NCBI GenBank assembly: GCA_028023455.1
Contig: JAQFVV010012511.1
Location: 1,488,165-1,552,164, forward strand
Length of the DNA: 64,000 nucleotides
Origin: Epiperipatus broadwayi
Taxonomy: Eukaryota > Onychophora > Udeonychophora > Euonychophora > Peripatidae
Direction: 5' to 3'
Shown: one piece after another, positions 1 through 16,831 of the stretch
Position numbering within the stretch: position 1 is the first letter of the stretch
How the letters are laid out: every line of letters starts with the position of its first letter
Position numbers and translations under genes: made by a program
The notes under the pieces: generated by a model
Database searches by the model: none
The model's input: the letters and a program-made list of their open reading frames with translations, nothing else
Told to the model about the DNA's origin: nothing

Positions 1-3065
<3,065 letters not shown>

Positions 3066-4370
3066 AACAAAGTGATTAAACAGAAAGTGGGTTTTTGGTT
3101 TTTATGCTGGGTTTTGGAAAAGATAAGGGGGATTTAGATATAAATGTCACAGAGTCAACAAAGATAATGTTGTGGAAATCGGATGGAGCGATATAGAGAG
3201 GAATATGGAAAAACTTAGGATGTGGAATAGAAAAGGAAGATAGGGTGGGTAACAAGTCTCTCTGAGCATAGTGGCTGAAAGATTTTTGACTCCAAGAAAA
3301 GAGAAGCCATAATGCATCGCATCGCATGTGGGGGTGATTTAGTATTTGGATAAAAGAACAGATAGATGTGTATGATAAAGATGATTATTGTTAAAAAGTT
3401 AATATAAATGGAATTAATATTTTAAATTATAAGTAGGATAGTTTTAAAAGTATATATATTTTATGTTAATCATAAGAAGCATTTCCCCCCAAAATTCTAG
3501 AAAATTTTATTAACTGTATGATTTTTTTAAAATAATGATTTTCTCTGCTAAACATTAATGCTAAAATTTAAAATGTCAATAATGTGAATGTACAGTTTAT
3601 TATTTTAGTTGTCTATGAAATTCACCTTTTAGCTTATCTCAAGATAATTTTAAGAGCATTCAAACATGAAGTAATTGGATAATTTGTTTTGGGAAAGAGA
3701 AGAGAAGGAAAACTGATTTATACCTTACTGTGTTTTGAATAGACATTAATCTAACTAGACAGTCAATCACTTTTGTAGTCAGCACAGATTTCTGCTGCGT
3801 AGATTTTCTAATAAATCTTACATGCGTTCAAGTTGAGAGCTAATTTTTTATTTGAAACTATTTTAATTTATTTTTGTTATTGTTATTAAAAGAATGAAAA
3901 CTGCTTATGTCATAGAGTACTATAAATCAAATTTAAAATACATCTATTAATTTATATATTATTAGTGTATGTAGATGAATTCTATAAAAAAAAAACCAAA
4001 AAGTTTATAATTGCACAATGGCATTATTATTAAATATTTTATATTTGTTTAAGCAATATATAATTTAAAAGTAAGAATAATGATATATAATACATTTTGC
4101 TTTAAATATTTTTTTGTTAGTGATTATTTTAAGAAATGCTATCCTTACGCAATGTCTAAATCAGATCAATTTTAAGAATAAAAAAAAAAATAACAATAAT
4201 AAACAAACTGAAATGTATCAAAAAAAAAAAATAAGTTAATTTTTGAATTAGAGTAATGTTTTTTTTTCAACTAATATCATTTATTATCTTTTGAAATGAA
4301 AGAGTTTTTATATTTTTTAAAATATAGTAATTTTCTCATGGTCTTGGAAATTAATTAAAACTAAAGATGG

Positions 4371-4404
4371 AGAGAGAGTGAGTGAGAGAGAGAGAGAGAG
4401 AAAA
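4371..4404. repeat. Short GA microsatellite
   Basis: GA/GTGA-type simple repeat of about 34 bp, a small counterpart of the large array at the window start. Confidence 0.85.
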
Positions 4405-5573
4405 GATGAAAGAGATGTTCTATGGCGTACAGTCACTGTATTTTGCTGCTATGCCTACAAAATGAGATTGAAATCTGGATAGAGCTCAAAATGTTTTAAT
4501 TTAACTGAGAATTTAAAAAAAATTAGATTTTTTTCATAAAAGCATACCTAAAGCCATACAATTAGCCATCTTATATTTAGTTGATAAATGAGTATGTAGT
4601 TGCTCTCACATGAAAATTACAGCTATCTAGATAATCTGGATAAATTAGATGAGGTTTAATGTGCCGACCATAAGCTTTATACGGTTTAGTGCAATAATAA
4701 AATTAAAGGTTTTAAGATCAATTCTCAGTTATATAATTAAACAAAAGTCTCATTTCAGACAATTGAATGAAACTATGGTGTTCAATCTGCCGTATGCCTT
4801 CACAAAAAAACTAACTGTATGATTATTATTTTAATTTTTTTGGTTATTATAAAATAAAAAAATGATTCTGATATGATGCAATTTATCAAGTGATGAAGAA
4901 TATATCATCAAATACAGAAGCTGACCTTAGAATTTACCTTTACCTGTTGGATTGCAATCTGAAGTGAAATCGTGAATAATTATTTTGATTGTTTTTTTTT
5001 TTAATTATTATTTTAGTTATGTGTTAAGACTAAGTAAGTTTTACTACACATTATTATGCTTTTGAAAAAACTATTTTAGAATACTTTAAAGAAAAAGAGG
5101 ACCTTTCATCTTTACTTTAATGCTGAATAAGGGAATAATATCCTTATTTTAAAAAAAAATCAAACATTTTAAGTAAAGAAGCATCATCAACGACAAAAAA
5201 CAACGATTTGAGGTTAATTGATCTTGTTGCTAATTTGAAGCAATCAATAGTCCTCAAAACAAATGCCAAATATTAGTATAAGAAAATATTTTTAAGGAAT
5301 ATATTCTTCTTACTATAATTTAATCAACAAATGCCAAATTTGTTGCCTGCACCATTTAAGCAATCAGTATCTTACTTAGATAAATTTATTTATGATTGTT
5401 GCTATTCATTTATTAAGCAAGAGATTTGTCATATCATGTGATATATTTAAATATCTTGTGTTGAGACAACAATAACAACTTTTAGTAATTTTTTAATGAT
5501 TTTTACAATCTTGATAGGAAATCATTATTATCAGATGTTTATAAAAAAATATTATGTTTCACTCAGGCATAAG

Positions 5574-5597
5574 TATATGCTTTTGCAAAAGCATATA
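5574..5597. repeat. Perfect 24-bp palindrome
   Basis: TATATGCTTTTG is followed immediately by its exact reverse complement. It could extrude as a small hairpin. No further function is visible. Confidence 0.8.
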
Positions 5598-6484
5598 GCT
5601 CTTTTGATCGAATGATTTGTTCTTATGAATTTGATTAAGAAAAAAAAAAGATATTTTAACAATCTTGATTATTCACTTTTAAACATATTTTACAAATATG
5701 TGCATCTATTACAATTTTATTTACAAATATTCAAATTTTCTGCACTACCAACTTCAGATGAATGCATTAATGGGTACTATTAATCACTTATTAGGCTATC
5801 AGTTATTGTATCAGTCTTAACGCAGGTATAAACTTTAAATTCAGAAAAAAAAATATTTACTTTAAAAAACAACAACAACAATAATATAAGGGGATTTATT
5901 ACTAATTCAACATGTATAATCATTTTAAGCAAAAGTTATTGGAATAAATTGTGTTAAGAATTAGGTGTATAATAGCAAACTGACACTAGTTTTAGTCAAA
6001 TAATATTACATAGTTGTAGTAAATAATCCCTTGCATTAACTCTAAATCTGAACTCAATAATGTATCTATAATCTCTCATATAAAGACATATATTAATTAT
6101 GCTTTATAAATAATTTTATTTACTTATATAACCAAAAAAAATGATAATAAGAAGAGACAATGATGATATTATTTCCAGAATTAACATTTTTAATTTTGGT
6201 TTTAATATTTTTAGTTAGGTTTACCTATAAAATCATTATTTTTAAGAAATTAAATGAATTACTATAAAGTTTATGATGAAGCATTATGTAATTATATATA
6301 TTCTTGTGAGGTCTGCATCCAGGTATTTTTCCTATCATCTGACATCCAAACTAAGGTAGGGTGAAGCTTAGAAATTTTTCTCATTTTCAACTTCCAACCA
6401 AGTTTAGGGGATTATTTTTCATGTAGACTTTCCATGTCTAATTTATTTAGGCACTTAATCTAGTAATAATAGCTAATAAGTATT

Positions 6485-6650
6485 TAGTTAAACCACTAAA
6501 TATCACATGATCACTATCTCATACTAGCACATAATTGTTATTAAACAATTCAAAACAAAGCAAAACTCTCCATATAGTAGTGCCATCTTGTTAGCACAAG
6601 ATGGCACTACTCTATGGAGAGTTTTGCTTTGTTTTGAAGTATTTAGTTAT
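6485..6650. mobile_element. Fold-back family A element, compact copy
   Basis: The core is a near-perfect hairpin: arm 6551-6590 pairs with arm 6597-6636 around a 6-base loop (TTAGCA). The arms carry the family A end motif CAAAACTCTCCATA and the adjacent AGTAGTGCCA. The left flank (6486-6550), with ATCACATGATCACTATCTC and ACATAATTGTT, also recurs in the copies near 37640, 39280 and 39770, so the mobile unit extends beyond the hairpin. No coding capacity; a non-autonomous fold-back MITE. Confidence 0.8.
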
Positions 6651-7013
6651 TCCTAAGTAGAGGGAAAAGAATAAAAGAGAAGCATAAGCTATCATTATTT
6701 AAAATTTGGCAGATCTAGTGATCTTTCTCAAATGAAATAAACCAAAAAGAATACAACAGAAAGTTTAAAATGGAAATAAAATATATTTATAAAAATATAT
6801 TAAAAAACAATATATATATATATATAGTGAAATTAGTATTTGTGAAAAAAATGACATTTTATGGATGTTTAACAAATTGGATATCAAATATTATTTAATA
6901 TCCAAAAAGAAAATGTAATAAAAAATAGAATAAACAGAGCCATACAATTTATTAGAAATGAAATAAATAAAATATATATAAAAGAGATACAAATGAAAAA
7001 ATATTGTAATAAA
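6651..7013. other. AT-rich spacer
   Basis: No gene seen. It contains a TA microsatellite around 6810-6825. Confidence 0.7.
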
Positions 7014-7028
7014 AGAATAAATAAGTAA

Positions 7029-7120
7029 TCAAGCGTTGGTGGCCTTGTTGTTAGCATAGAGCCTCCCAGCAGCTGGCCCGAATTTGCTTCCTGGTCAATG
7101 CTTTGACATATGAAAAAAAA
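7029..7120 (+). mobile_element. tRNA-derived SINE (family S1), older copy with TSD
   Basis: The short insert ends in poly-A and is flanked by an exact 15-bp direct repeat, AGAATAAATAAGTAA, at 7014-7028 and 7121-7135, the hallmark of LINE-assisted retroposition. It has an A-box-like stretch (TTAGCATAGAG). Its 3' half aligns with the copies at 26431 and 44912, differing mainly by C-to-T or G-to-A changes, which fits decay of methylated CpG sites. The central region is shorter than in the other copies. It carries no protein. A divergent subfamily is the alternative. Confidence 0.82.
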
Positions 7121-7135
7121 AGAATAAATAAGTAA

Positions 7136-8929
7136 GTTCTTGAATAACTTTATTATTCAAGATTTCATAAGAAGCTTGAGTGTTGCAAATGATATAACTG
7201 GATATAACTGGACACAATTTGTAGATGTATTCCAAGTCTGTTATTCTATTAATGCACCTTCAACACAGGATGAAGAAGGAATAAAAATAAAGAAAGTAAT
7301 AGTAATAATAAAAAGTCAAAATGATTAGTTTAAAAATAAATAAATATATAAAACAATGAATCCAATAATCAAAAAATTAAAAAAATTACAAACAAGGAAT
7401 AAAGTTCAAATTTGTATAGAAAGTAATATGTAATACAAATAATTCATTAAATTTAAATAAAAGTAAAAATGATAGAAATATGAGAAATATGGAATAAAAT
7501 GGAAAGATTGTAATGAGATAATGGAATAATAACTTACTATATGAAAAACACAAAGAATGAACTATAAACAAGATTATAGGAACAGATAAATTTCAAAACA
7601 TCAATAATAATGATTCCATTTCCTACTATATTTTTTAATGTGAAAGTGCCAGAAAAAGTATAGATAGCTTTTATTTGTAGTGACCTAAGGTACAACACAT
7701 GATATTATCTTTTGCTGCTCCCCAGACCTTAATTTGAACTTTTCCATATTTATGCTAAATTTTTATTATTATAGATCCTGATTCTTGTTCACAGAGAGTG
7801 TATGTTGTAAATGATATATTTCACTAAACATGTGGGAAAAAAACAAAAAATAATTTTTATACAGCATATGTGAGAATAAGTCTAAAATGAGAATAAGCTA
7901 GCCTAATTAATTAGCAACATATTTATTAAAGTAAGTGCCCAAATAACAAAGAATATTAATATCAACTTACTATAGTCAAAGATATACATGTTATAGGATT
8001 TTTAATTCACATATTCATATGGATATATTGTTGACATATTATTTAAAGTTAATCTAACTTAACTATCAACAGACTTGTAATGATTACTTACAATATTATA
8101 GTTTTGGTAATATCTGATAAATGAGTTACTTTCATCCAGCTATAGCTTAATACAATTTAAACAATAATGTAGGAAAATATTGAGATTTCATTATTTTATT
8201 CCCACCAAGAAAGAAAATATCCCCCTTGCTAAAGATTCAACATTAAGAGGTAAAATGAAAAAAATAATACTAAATAAACAACAATAAAAAAAAGAGCTAC
8301 ATATATATCTATCATAAAATAATTGTTTTACAAATAATTAATAAGATCGTTCTAATGGAAATATTAAAATACATATGAATAAATTGGCATAAGACTCTTT
8401 CTTTACAATATGAACTCAATATAGTTTTGGGTTCTCTAATTCATTTATTCAACTGGACTTTGTATGTACATTATTGGTTCTCAATTTTTATTATTTTCTA
8501 CAATAAGAATATCTTGCAGCTTGATTTGTAGATTTCTTGATTGGTTCATGTCTTCTTCTTTTTGTTTTGCAGTTAACTCTCAAAGTAGTAAGGCAAATTC
8601 TTTCTGGGGCAAATCAATATATTACTTAAAACGATAGGTAATAGACTAAGTTTTTTAGGCAAGTCATGGCTGGAAGATGATTGATACATCTTTAATGCCC
8701 TTTAGGTAGACATTATGGGAAGCTATAAGCACATATTTGTTTTTTATCATATTTTGCAATAAGAATATACTAGCAAGTTCTTTTCCCATAGTTAGATAAC
8801 TTTCTTTTTAACTAATAATAGAAATATTGCTGAAATACTTTACTCATCTACCTTTGCTATTTAAATTGGAGTCTGTAATCTGATAATTAAATGCTAAAAT
8901 CTATCTTGCTACCTTGTGCATATCATTAT
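7136..8929. other. AT-rich non-coding stretch
   Basis: No gene seen. Short open frames in this stretch are no longer than expected by chance in AT-rich DNA and show no recognisable domain. Confidence 0.65.
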
Positions 8930-9840
8930 CACACCCACTGACACTCCTCCTCCCAGTGGCAGGCCCAGGTCATGAACCTCACTCATTGCCAACGTCCTAC
9001 AAAAGGCTGGCTTTGTTATATCATCCATTAGTGGCAAACTAAAGTACTGGGAGGTTTTCAATCAGACTGCAGACTTTTCCATTGTGTCCCCTACATTCCT
9101 CAAACTTACCAATGCTAAATTAATCCAGAAAATTCCTCAATTTCCATCCTCAAAATCAATCTTCATTCCCCACAAATCAATTTTTGGTCAACCATAGAGG
9201 TTTCACCAAGATCTCTCCCATATGCCAGCTCTGTAAAACTGACAATGAAACCCTCCAGCACTTCCTACTTAAATGCTCCTTTCTTCTTGGAGTGAGACAT
9301 GTCATCCTGCCTTTTCCTCACACAGGAATACCATCTTCAACCTCCAAGAATTCATAGAAACATGGGTCTTTGTAACTATTAGACTATCAGTTTTCCTCAT
9401 CTATGCACTCTGGTTGCTCCAATGTGCCATTATTTTTGACCAGAGAGTACACTCAGTGAATCAAAAGCTATTGGACCTAATTCGCTCTCTCAAAACCAGA
9501 GATACCAAACTAACCCCGCCTCCACTCCTCACAGACACTTGGGCAATCCTCTAGCTCCCATCCTCTCAGCCTTTGTCATAGGACTCAATCATTCAAATGT
9601 TTGTCACCCATGTGGTGCTTGCTCAATGAAGGCATGCATCTCGGACAGGCCTGGACTACACACCATTTCCTCTTTCCACTTCTCATTCCCTTTTCACATG
9701 TATCCTACCCCTCTTACCATGTTGCTCCTGAAATTTCAATTTGTCATATAATTACTCCCTTGTAAATCTTTTTCTAACTGTATTTGTATCTTTTTTTTTT
9801 GATGAATAAACTTTCATCATTGAGAAAATCTTGCTTTGAT
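8930..9840 (+). mobile_element. 3' end of a second LINE family (L-B), decayed
   Basis: A relatively GC-rich block in AT-rich surroundings. In one frame, around 9215-9285, it reads a C-x2-C ... E-T-L-Q-H-F-L-L-K-C motif typical of the Cys/His segment after the RT domain of several non-LTR retrotransposons. Open frames at 9273-9554 and 9539-9751 are remnants of the C-terminus. The block ends near 9795-9840 with poly-T and a TGAATAAACTTTCATCATTG-like tail. The RT and endonuclease are missing, so this is a 5'-truncated dead copy, distinct in sequence from family L-A. Confidence 0.65.
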
Positions 9841-12427
9841 ATAAAATGAACTAATTTGTTAAATTTGGTTCTTCGTCTTGCCTTATATTATTTCTTAAAT
9901 CTCTGCCTCTCCTGATTACCAAAAACATGTTTTCTGGAATTCAGAAACTAATCTTCCTTCCTGCACAGTCTTTTAAAAGTCATATTGCTCTTTTTATTTT
10001 GTTTTTCAAATCGTAATTCCTTTTTGCATTTATAAATAATAAGCTGCTTACTATTTTTTAGTTAAAAACATACATGTATTTAAAATATTTTCTTTTACAA
10101 TTAGATCAGAGGAATGAAGCATTATAATTAATGTTTGACTGTAAATTACTATTATTCCTATCAGTCATCTGCTTTTCAAATTTTATGTTCTGCATTACAT
10201 TTTCTGACTGACCAAACTCATTTTATAAACTAAACCTGCGTGTGTTCATGAAAAGTGATTGCCTGTTTACAAGAATAAGAATGGAGTTTCTAGCTAACAG
10301 TTCGTACACAATTCAAAATTTATATAGTTTACATTAACCTTACACTTTATATGTAATTGACTACGATATAAAGAATATTTCAATTTCCAATCTTGAACAA
10401 TTCCAAAAGTCACCTTTATACTCCTTTTTGCAGAGTTAAAACTCCAATGGATGCCAAATAAGTGAACAGTATAAATTATTCCATGCTGTTTTTCTATCCC
10501 AAATATTCACGTTTAAGGCACATACTTTTACACGTTATAGTTAAGTATCTATTTATTTTAATTTATTTTTTATTTAATTTTCTTAGCTATATTGCTATAG
10601 TCTTAAAATCTGTATGCAATGTTATCTTATTAATCTAAACCACTGCCTATTTTTATATTTACTTAACCTAAACTTTTTATTGATGTTGATCTACATCATG
10701 ATTGTCAATAACTAAAAAAATAATCCCACTAAAAAATTATTTATAAAACTTTATTTAAAAATTAAATAAATTCACTTTTCTTATTACTGTTACAAGGTCT
10801 TTTTTATTAAAACTAATCAATCTTACAAATTCTATATATTTGGCATATATATTGAATGTGGTATTTGTTTATATATTATATATAAATGGGCATAATATGT
10901 GTATGTATATTATATTTGATGAATATATATATATATTTGCAAAGAAATCAAGTCATATGTCACATGACCTAATTTATTTTTAATCTAATGCTTAAATATT
11001 CTAGCAGTTCACTGAGGAAGCCAGTAGAAGAAACCTGTCTGGGGTTGGGGATATTCTGCAAAACTTGTTAAGAGCTTATTTGCGAACTCTCTCTCTATAT
11101 ATATTTGGTATGTAAAAAATATATATATATGTAATAAGATATTTTAAAAATGGTCCATTTATAAGGAGATATAATGTTAAGTTGTTTATTTGTATGATAA
11201 ATTATTTGTGTATTCATATATTTATATTTCATAACTTGAAAGAAGATTGCGGATCAATTGAAACTGTAAAATGATTAGTTTTAATAAAATAGGCATTGTA
11301 ACAGTAATAAGAAGGATTTATTTAATTTTTTAAAATTTTATCAATGCATATAGGATATAAGTTGATAAATCTTTTTTATATATGTTCTTTATATATACAA
11401 GTTGAGATAATAGATTATTATAACCAAGTGATGATGATGATCATCGAATAATAGTTTTCTATTGCTTGACATCTTTATAATACAATTTATTCTACTATAG
11501 CTCACTAATTAGAACTACATCACATACTTTGAAAAGTTCATTTAAAAAACAAACAAACTATAATATATTTACTGAAGGTTATAATTTATAATGAAGATTA
11601 ACTGCTGCTATAATAGTCTTGATATAGTTAAACAATGACATAAATTTAACTAATAATAATATACTTACAACTTTCCATTTTATCACATAAAAATTTTTAT
11701 CACTTGAATAAAAACATCTGAAGTGTATTAATAGTTTTATTTATGTGTTTGAAATATATTTGGTGAAATAAAGAAAATATAAGTATATTTAACATATTAC
11801 ACGTGAAAAATAAATTAAAATGGTATTGAATTAATCATAACATATGTTTGTATTTAAATAATAATAGAGATATTTTTAAAGTTTAAAATATATATCTGAG
11901 TTGAAAATGATATAATTTTTAGCCATAATATGCGAATAATTATAATCATTAAAGTATTTATTTAGAAAGAATTATGTCATAGTTATGAGTACAGGAAGTT
12001 TGAAACCTTTAGATTAAACTGTATTTTTATTACTAATATTGATAATCATTCACTGCTTTGTTTCTCAAGAATTCACATAAAGCTTAACATCTAAAGTGAC
12101 AATTAAGTTGGCAATAGCTAATAATACATAAGTTGAAATATGCAAAAACATTATATAAAATGTAAGGAGATGAAAAATGTTGGAGAAATTCAAATAAAAT
12201 CCATAACAAATAGAAATGTTTTTTAAAATATGCTTTTACTTAATTTATTTGCTTATTTGTTTGTCTGACTGAGAAATCATCCAATTTAATTTTCACTTTC
12301 CAATTTCTGATCTAGTTGAAGCTTTACTTATGTATGTATTTCTTAAGACAATACATTTTTTTAGAGATTGCAAACAATTGTGTAAAAAAAAAAAAATAGG
12401 TGGAAAATATAAATGGTTAATTTTTAT
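9841..12427. other. AT-rich non-coding stretch
   Basis: No gene seen. It contains TA-rich microsatellites (around 10860-10940 and 11090-11130) and many A/T homopolymers. Confidence 0.7.
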
Positions 12428-12729
12428 ATGTGATGTATTATGGTTTCTTCTTTCATGGTTAGAAATCTCTCAGGCACTATTCCCAGAGAAACCTGTTGGC
12501 CACCTTACCTTCTCTTTCCATTCTCCACCCTAAGTTTTTTCCATATTCTTTTCTATCCTGCTCCACCCCATTTCCACAACATTATCTTTGTCCACTGTAT
12601 GGCCTTTATCCAAACCCCTCTCCTCTTATCTTTTTCCAAACCCAGCATAAAAACTAAGAATCCACTTTCTGTATAATCACTTTGTTTATTTTTATTCTCC
12701 CACAACTTCATTATTTGTACCCTTCCTAC

Positions 12730-15700
12730 TTATAAGCATTCACATTCAATTAGTAGATGCCTAATATTTTCCATGCCTTCCTTACATAACTTGCAGACTA
12801 AATCACTCACATTTCTCCATTTATGTGTATATTCCCTTGTTGCTAATGATCCTGTTTGAGCCTTAAACAGTAAAGTACTTTTTTTTCTGTTTTCATAAAT
12901 TAACTCATACCCAATATTCTGTTTACTTCTATATATATTTAAACTCTTTTTACTCTCCATACTAGTTCTCCATCTCTCCATTCCACCCCTATTTTTTATT
13001 AATGCATCTATTCTTCTATCCCATTCTTTGCCACTATAACAACAATTCTCCTAACACAATCATCCCACCTTTTGTATAAGTATACTGACATAAAGTCTTT
13101 ATCCAAATCTTCTGCATACCATACTACCTTTCTCACCCATCTTGTTGCCTGTCCTTTACTCATAACCCAATTAAATACTATTTTGGCTATTCTTTTATTA
13201 TCCATAAACTGCAATCTACCAAACATTTTCATTTTGCTTTTTGCATCTCTCATATAAAAACTTGACCATCCCATTTCTCCTTGAATTGCCTCCTTTGCCA
13301 TCCACACATCTGCATCTAATGCATGTCTTCCTACTTCTCTTTGTACTTTTTCTAAGTAATCTAACACCTCTTTACTAATACATAATGCATCATTACCATA
13401 AGTTAACTCTGCTATTGCCACTCTTTTTCCACACAATTTCTTGCTACATCATATTTATTACATGAAAACACTGTTAATTTTTTTATCAGTCCCTTACTTT
13501 TCTTTTCTTCATTTATCAATTTTTTTCTTCCATTCATTCAAGCATTTTTGTTGATTACTTAAGATGATTCCCAAATAGTTATACCTATTCACCACATTTA
13601 ACTTTATATCTCCCAATAAAAATTCTTTCTCTTCTCTTTCTCCAGCATTTATCATCATTACTTTTGATTTTTCTTCACTAAATTTAATCCCCATCTCTTT
13701 ACCCACCCTTGTGCATGTCTTCAGCATAACTTCCATATGTTTCCTACTTTCTATGCACAAAAACATACCAGAAAATGAAAGATCTGATAATATATACACT
13801 CCTTTGCCATTTATTAATGGTATCTCTATCCCTCTTCCTAGTCTTTCTGTTGCTCTCTTCATTTCTCTCAAATATAACAAAAACAAAATAGATGACATAG
13901 GGCATCCTTGCCTTAGTCCCATCCTCATTTTTAACTCTAACTGATTCTATATTTCCTAATTGATACATATAGTAATTATTTTTATACAATCTCTTAATAA
14001 GATTGACTAAAGCTCCATCCATTCCCAAATTTACTAAACTTACCCATAATCTATTTCTATTTACTCTATCATATGCCTTCTCTATATCTATAAAGACCAT
14101 ATATAACTGTCTACCTGTATTCCTACTCATATCTATAAGTTGTGTGACTACAAATAAACTATCTCCTATATGCCTATCTGATCTAAAACCTCCTTGCATT
14201 TCTCCCATTATATTATTTTCTTCCATCCATTTTGCCACTCTTCCAGCCACCATATATGAAAAAACTTTATATAAAACTGATGTTACCACTATCGGTCTAT
14301 AATTGTTTAACTTTCTATGATCCTTACTCTTTCCTTTAAATAATAGCCTTACTCTTGTATTATTTCAGCTATCTGGAAATTCTCTCTTCTGTGCATCTAT
14401 CTTATTAAAACATGATAATAGATTTAATTTTGTCCTATTTCCTAAATTCATCACCATCTCTGCTGCCCATCCATCTAAACCTCTTGCCTTTTCACTTTTC
14501 AACAATTTCCTGCCTCATTCAATTCATTTTCTGTAAACCTAATATTTCCATTACTATATGCTTTTATGTTTGTTATCACTCTGTCCTTCACATCTAACAT
14601 CTTTTCTATATCCATTACATACTTATTTAAGATTGTCTCTAATTCTTCTCTAGAGCTACACAATTTTTCCTCATCGTTTAGTAATACTATTTCTCTCTTC
14701 CCTACATTCCTTTTTTTAATATATTTCCAAAAAATTTTACTCCCATCTCTTCCACTTTTATTAATATCCTCCAATAATTTACTATTTAATTTCATTCTCT
14801 CTATATAATTATCTATTTTAGCCAACTTCTTTTTTAAAAAATATTTTTCCCATTTAATATTAACATCTTTTTCACTTTCTTTGTTTTTAATAGCACATTT
14901 ATATTCTCTGCATGCTTTTTTCCTCTCTCTTTTACACTTTTACTAATTCTCACTTTTCTATTACTTTTATTCTTCTGAATATTCTCACCTAAAACCCTAT
15001 TTGCCACTTTTTCTACTTCACCACACCAATCCTTATATTCATCCCCAACAAACTCTTCCATGATTTCTTCTACTTTTATTTTATATTCTTCTAACTTATT
15101 CTTATCATTCATTCTCCATCCACATCTTTCACTATCCTTTCTACTTTTATTACTATTTTCCATCACATTACTAACCATTTCTATTATAAAGAAATTATGA
15201 TCACTATTACATACTCTCTCTTCATTATCAAACACTTTAATTTTCTGTACTTTATTCATTCCCTCTTTCTCTACTAATACATAATCTATTGTGTGAAATA
15301 TATTATTTCTAGACCATGTGTATTGTCCATCATAAATATTTGATAAATTTCCAATGCTCAAATTCACTCTCTGACAAAAATTTTCAAAAGCTGTCCATTC
15401 TTGTTATTTATATCATCAATTTTTCAATATGCCCATTCATATCCCCTATAACCATTATTTTCTTCCCTTTTTTTTTTGAAACTCTGTATATCCTTAACTA
15501 GGCATTCATATATGCTACTGTTCCATTCCATTATAGTTTGATCATCTCCAGTGGCCATATACACTATAGCCACCATCCATTCTTGTCTTCCTAACCTTAT
15601 CTCAAACCACAAATGTTCTTGACACTTAACAGTATTTAAATATTTTTTTGACACCACACTTCTTTCTCTTTTTTTTCTATTTATACCCTGCCATACCAAG

Positions 15701-15985
15701 TCTTCCAGTGTAGGTTCTTTTTCTTCTTAGATGTGTTTCCACTACTGCTAATACCTCAAGCTCTTTGTTTTTAACAGCTTTGTTTGATTCCATCCACTTT
15801 TCTGGTCTCCTATCACCTTGCATATTCAAATATCCAATTTTAACAATTTTTTCTTTTCTTACTACTCTTTTATAAATTCTTTTGACTCTTTCTTCTGTAT
15901 AATATTTGTAATCAGCTTGTTTATCATTAGTTTTACAGACCCATTCCCTCTCCACATCTACATTTATATCTAAATCTGCTACCCT
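12730..15985 (-). pseudogene. LINE ORF2: endonuclease-reverse transcriptase, broken
   Basis: In order along the minus strand: the endonuclease starts near 15850 (G-Y-L-N-M-Q-G, then V-E-T-H-L), continues through a G-D-M-N-G-H motif near 15440 and I-D-Y-V-L near 15280, and ends with the catalytic S-D-H-N near 15210. RT has N-N-Y-R-P near 14300, motif A F-I-D-I-E-K-A-Y-D-R-V near 14090-14060 and motif B G-L-R-Q-G-C-P near 13915. The motif C position, near 13770, reads F-S-G-M where F-A-D-D is expected, so the catalytic aspartates are gone. The C-terminal C-x2-C-x8-H-x4-C segment lies near 12760-12800. Several frameshifts and stops split it into at least eight pieces. It would normally nick target DNA and copy the element RNA; this copy is dead. 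Confidence 0.88.
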
Positions 15986-16060
15986 TTGTTTACTTCTTAT
16001 ATCACATTCATTCCTAACCTTCTTTTTGATAATACTGTAATTTAAAACCCTACCACTCCT

Positions 16061-16831
16061 TTATAAGTTTCCTAAACTATAATATTTTTTATAAATCAAA
16101 CCCCCTAATGCTTCACTTCCTTGTTTTGCTAAGTGCAATCCATCTTTACTATATAACTCTCTCTTACTAATAAAAAAATCCCACACATCCACAAACATAA
16201 CATTATTTCTCTCACATAATTTTTTCAATCTCTCATTTATAGAACATGCCCTATCTAACATATAGTTATTGTTGAATCTTGGTAGTAATCCAACTATTCC
16301 TACTCTTCCTTTAATCTTATTCAAATTACTAATCAATTCTTTGTACTCATCCATTACTCTCTCTGATGGCTCTGACAAATTATTTGTCCCTACCATAACA
16401 TAAACATCTCTACTCCCTTGTTTCTTTATCTTATCTGTAACATCCCTAATTCTAGCTCCAGGCAAACATACTCTTACATACCTGTTTCTATTTTCCCTTG
16501 CAATTACATCTCCACATGCTCTAATTAGTGAGTCTCCTATCAATACTATCTCATAGTTTACTTTCCCTACTTCATCCATAACATTCTCTTCCACCTTCTG
16601 GATTTCCTTATCTAGTTTTTCCTTATAATTTCTATTTATTAATTTCTTGATCTGCTCACACTTCATCTCTAATGCTTTTAATTTTACTTCTACATCCTTT
16701 ACCTTTTCCTCTATCTTACTTATTCTTTGGCTAACTATCTCCATTGCACAGCTTATTTTGTCATCCATATCTCTTGTCACCCTACTAAATACATACTCTA
16801 TTCTATCTTTCTTAACTACATTTTCCTCCAT
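16061..16831 (-). CDS. LINE ORF1: coiled coil plus SGNH/GDSL esterase domain
   Basis: An intact 256-codon frame starting at ATG. Residues about 1-80 are rich in K, E, I and V with heptad-like spacing and probably form a coiled coil. The rest is an SGNH hydrolase. Block I is I-G-D-S-L-I-R (catalytic Ser, about residue 99), block II is L-P-G-A (Gly), block III is V-G-T-N-N (Asn, about 149) and block V is D-G-L-H-L (Asp and His, about 231-234), so all four signature residues are present. In CR1/L2-type elements this ORF1 product is thought to bind nucleic acid or lipid and assist retrotransposition. It sits just upstream of ORF2 in the same element. It is notably undamaged although ORF2 is riddled with breaks. 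A domesticated gene is possible but less likely than a young, partly decayed copy. Confidence 0.85.
   Translation of the reverse strand: MEENVVKKDRIEYVFSRVTRDMDDKISCAMEIVSQRISKIEEKVKDVEVKLKALEMKCEQIKKLINRNYKEKLDKEIQKVEENVMDEVGKVNYEIVLIGDSLIRACGDVIARENRNRYVRVCLPGARIRDVTDKIKKQGSRDVYVMVGTNNLSEPSERVMDEYKELISNLNKIKGRVGIVGLLPRFNNNYMLDRACSINERLKKLCERNNVMFVDVWDFFISKRELYSKDGLHLAKQGSEALGGLIYKKYYSLGNL

Larger units (their letters stand above)
3329..6484. other. AT-rich non-coding stretch
   Basis: No convincing gene. It holds poly-A/T runs, a short GA microsatellite at 4371-4404 and a perfect 24-bp palindrome at 5574-5597 (TATATGCTTTTG and its complement). Otherwise it is low-complexity AT-rich DNA with frequent stops in all frames. 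Confidence 0.7.

Noticed and set aside
3076-3327. Minus-strand open frame of 83 codons
   Set aside because: It is antisense to the LINE 3' UTR; the same sequence is read sense in other copies, so it is not a gene.
12440-12676. Plus-strand open frames over the LINE 3' end
   Set aside because: Antisense shadow of the minus-strand LINE 3' UTR.
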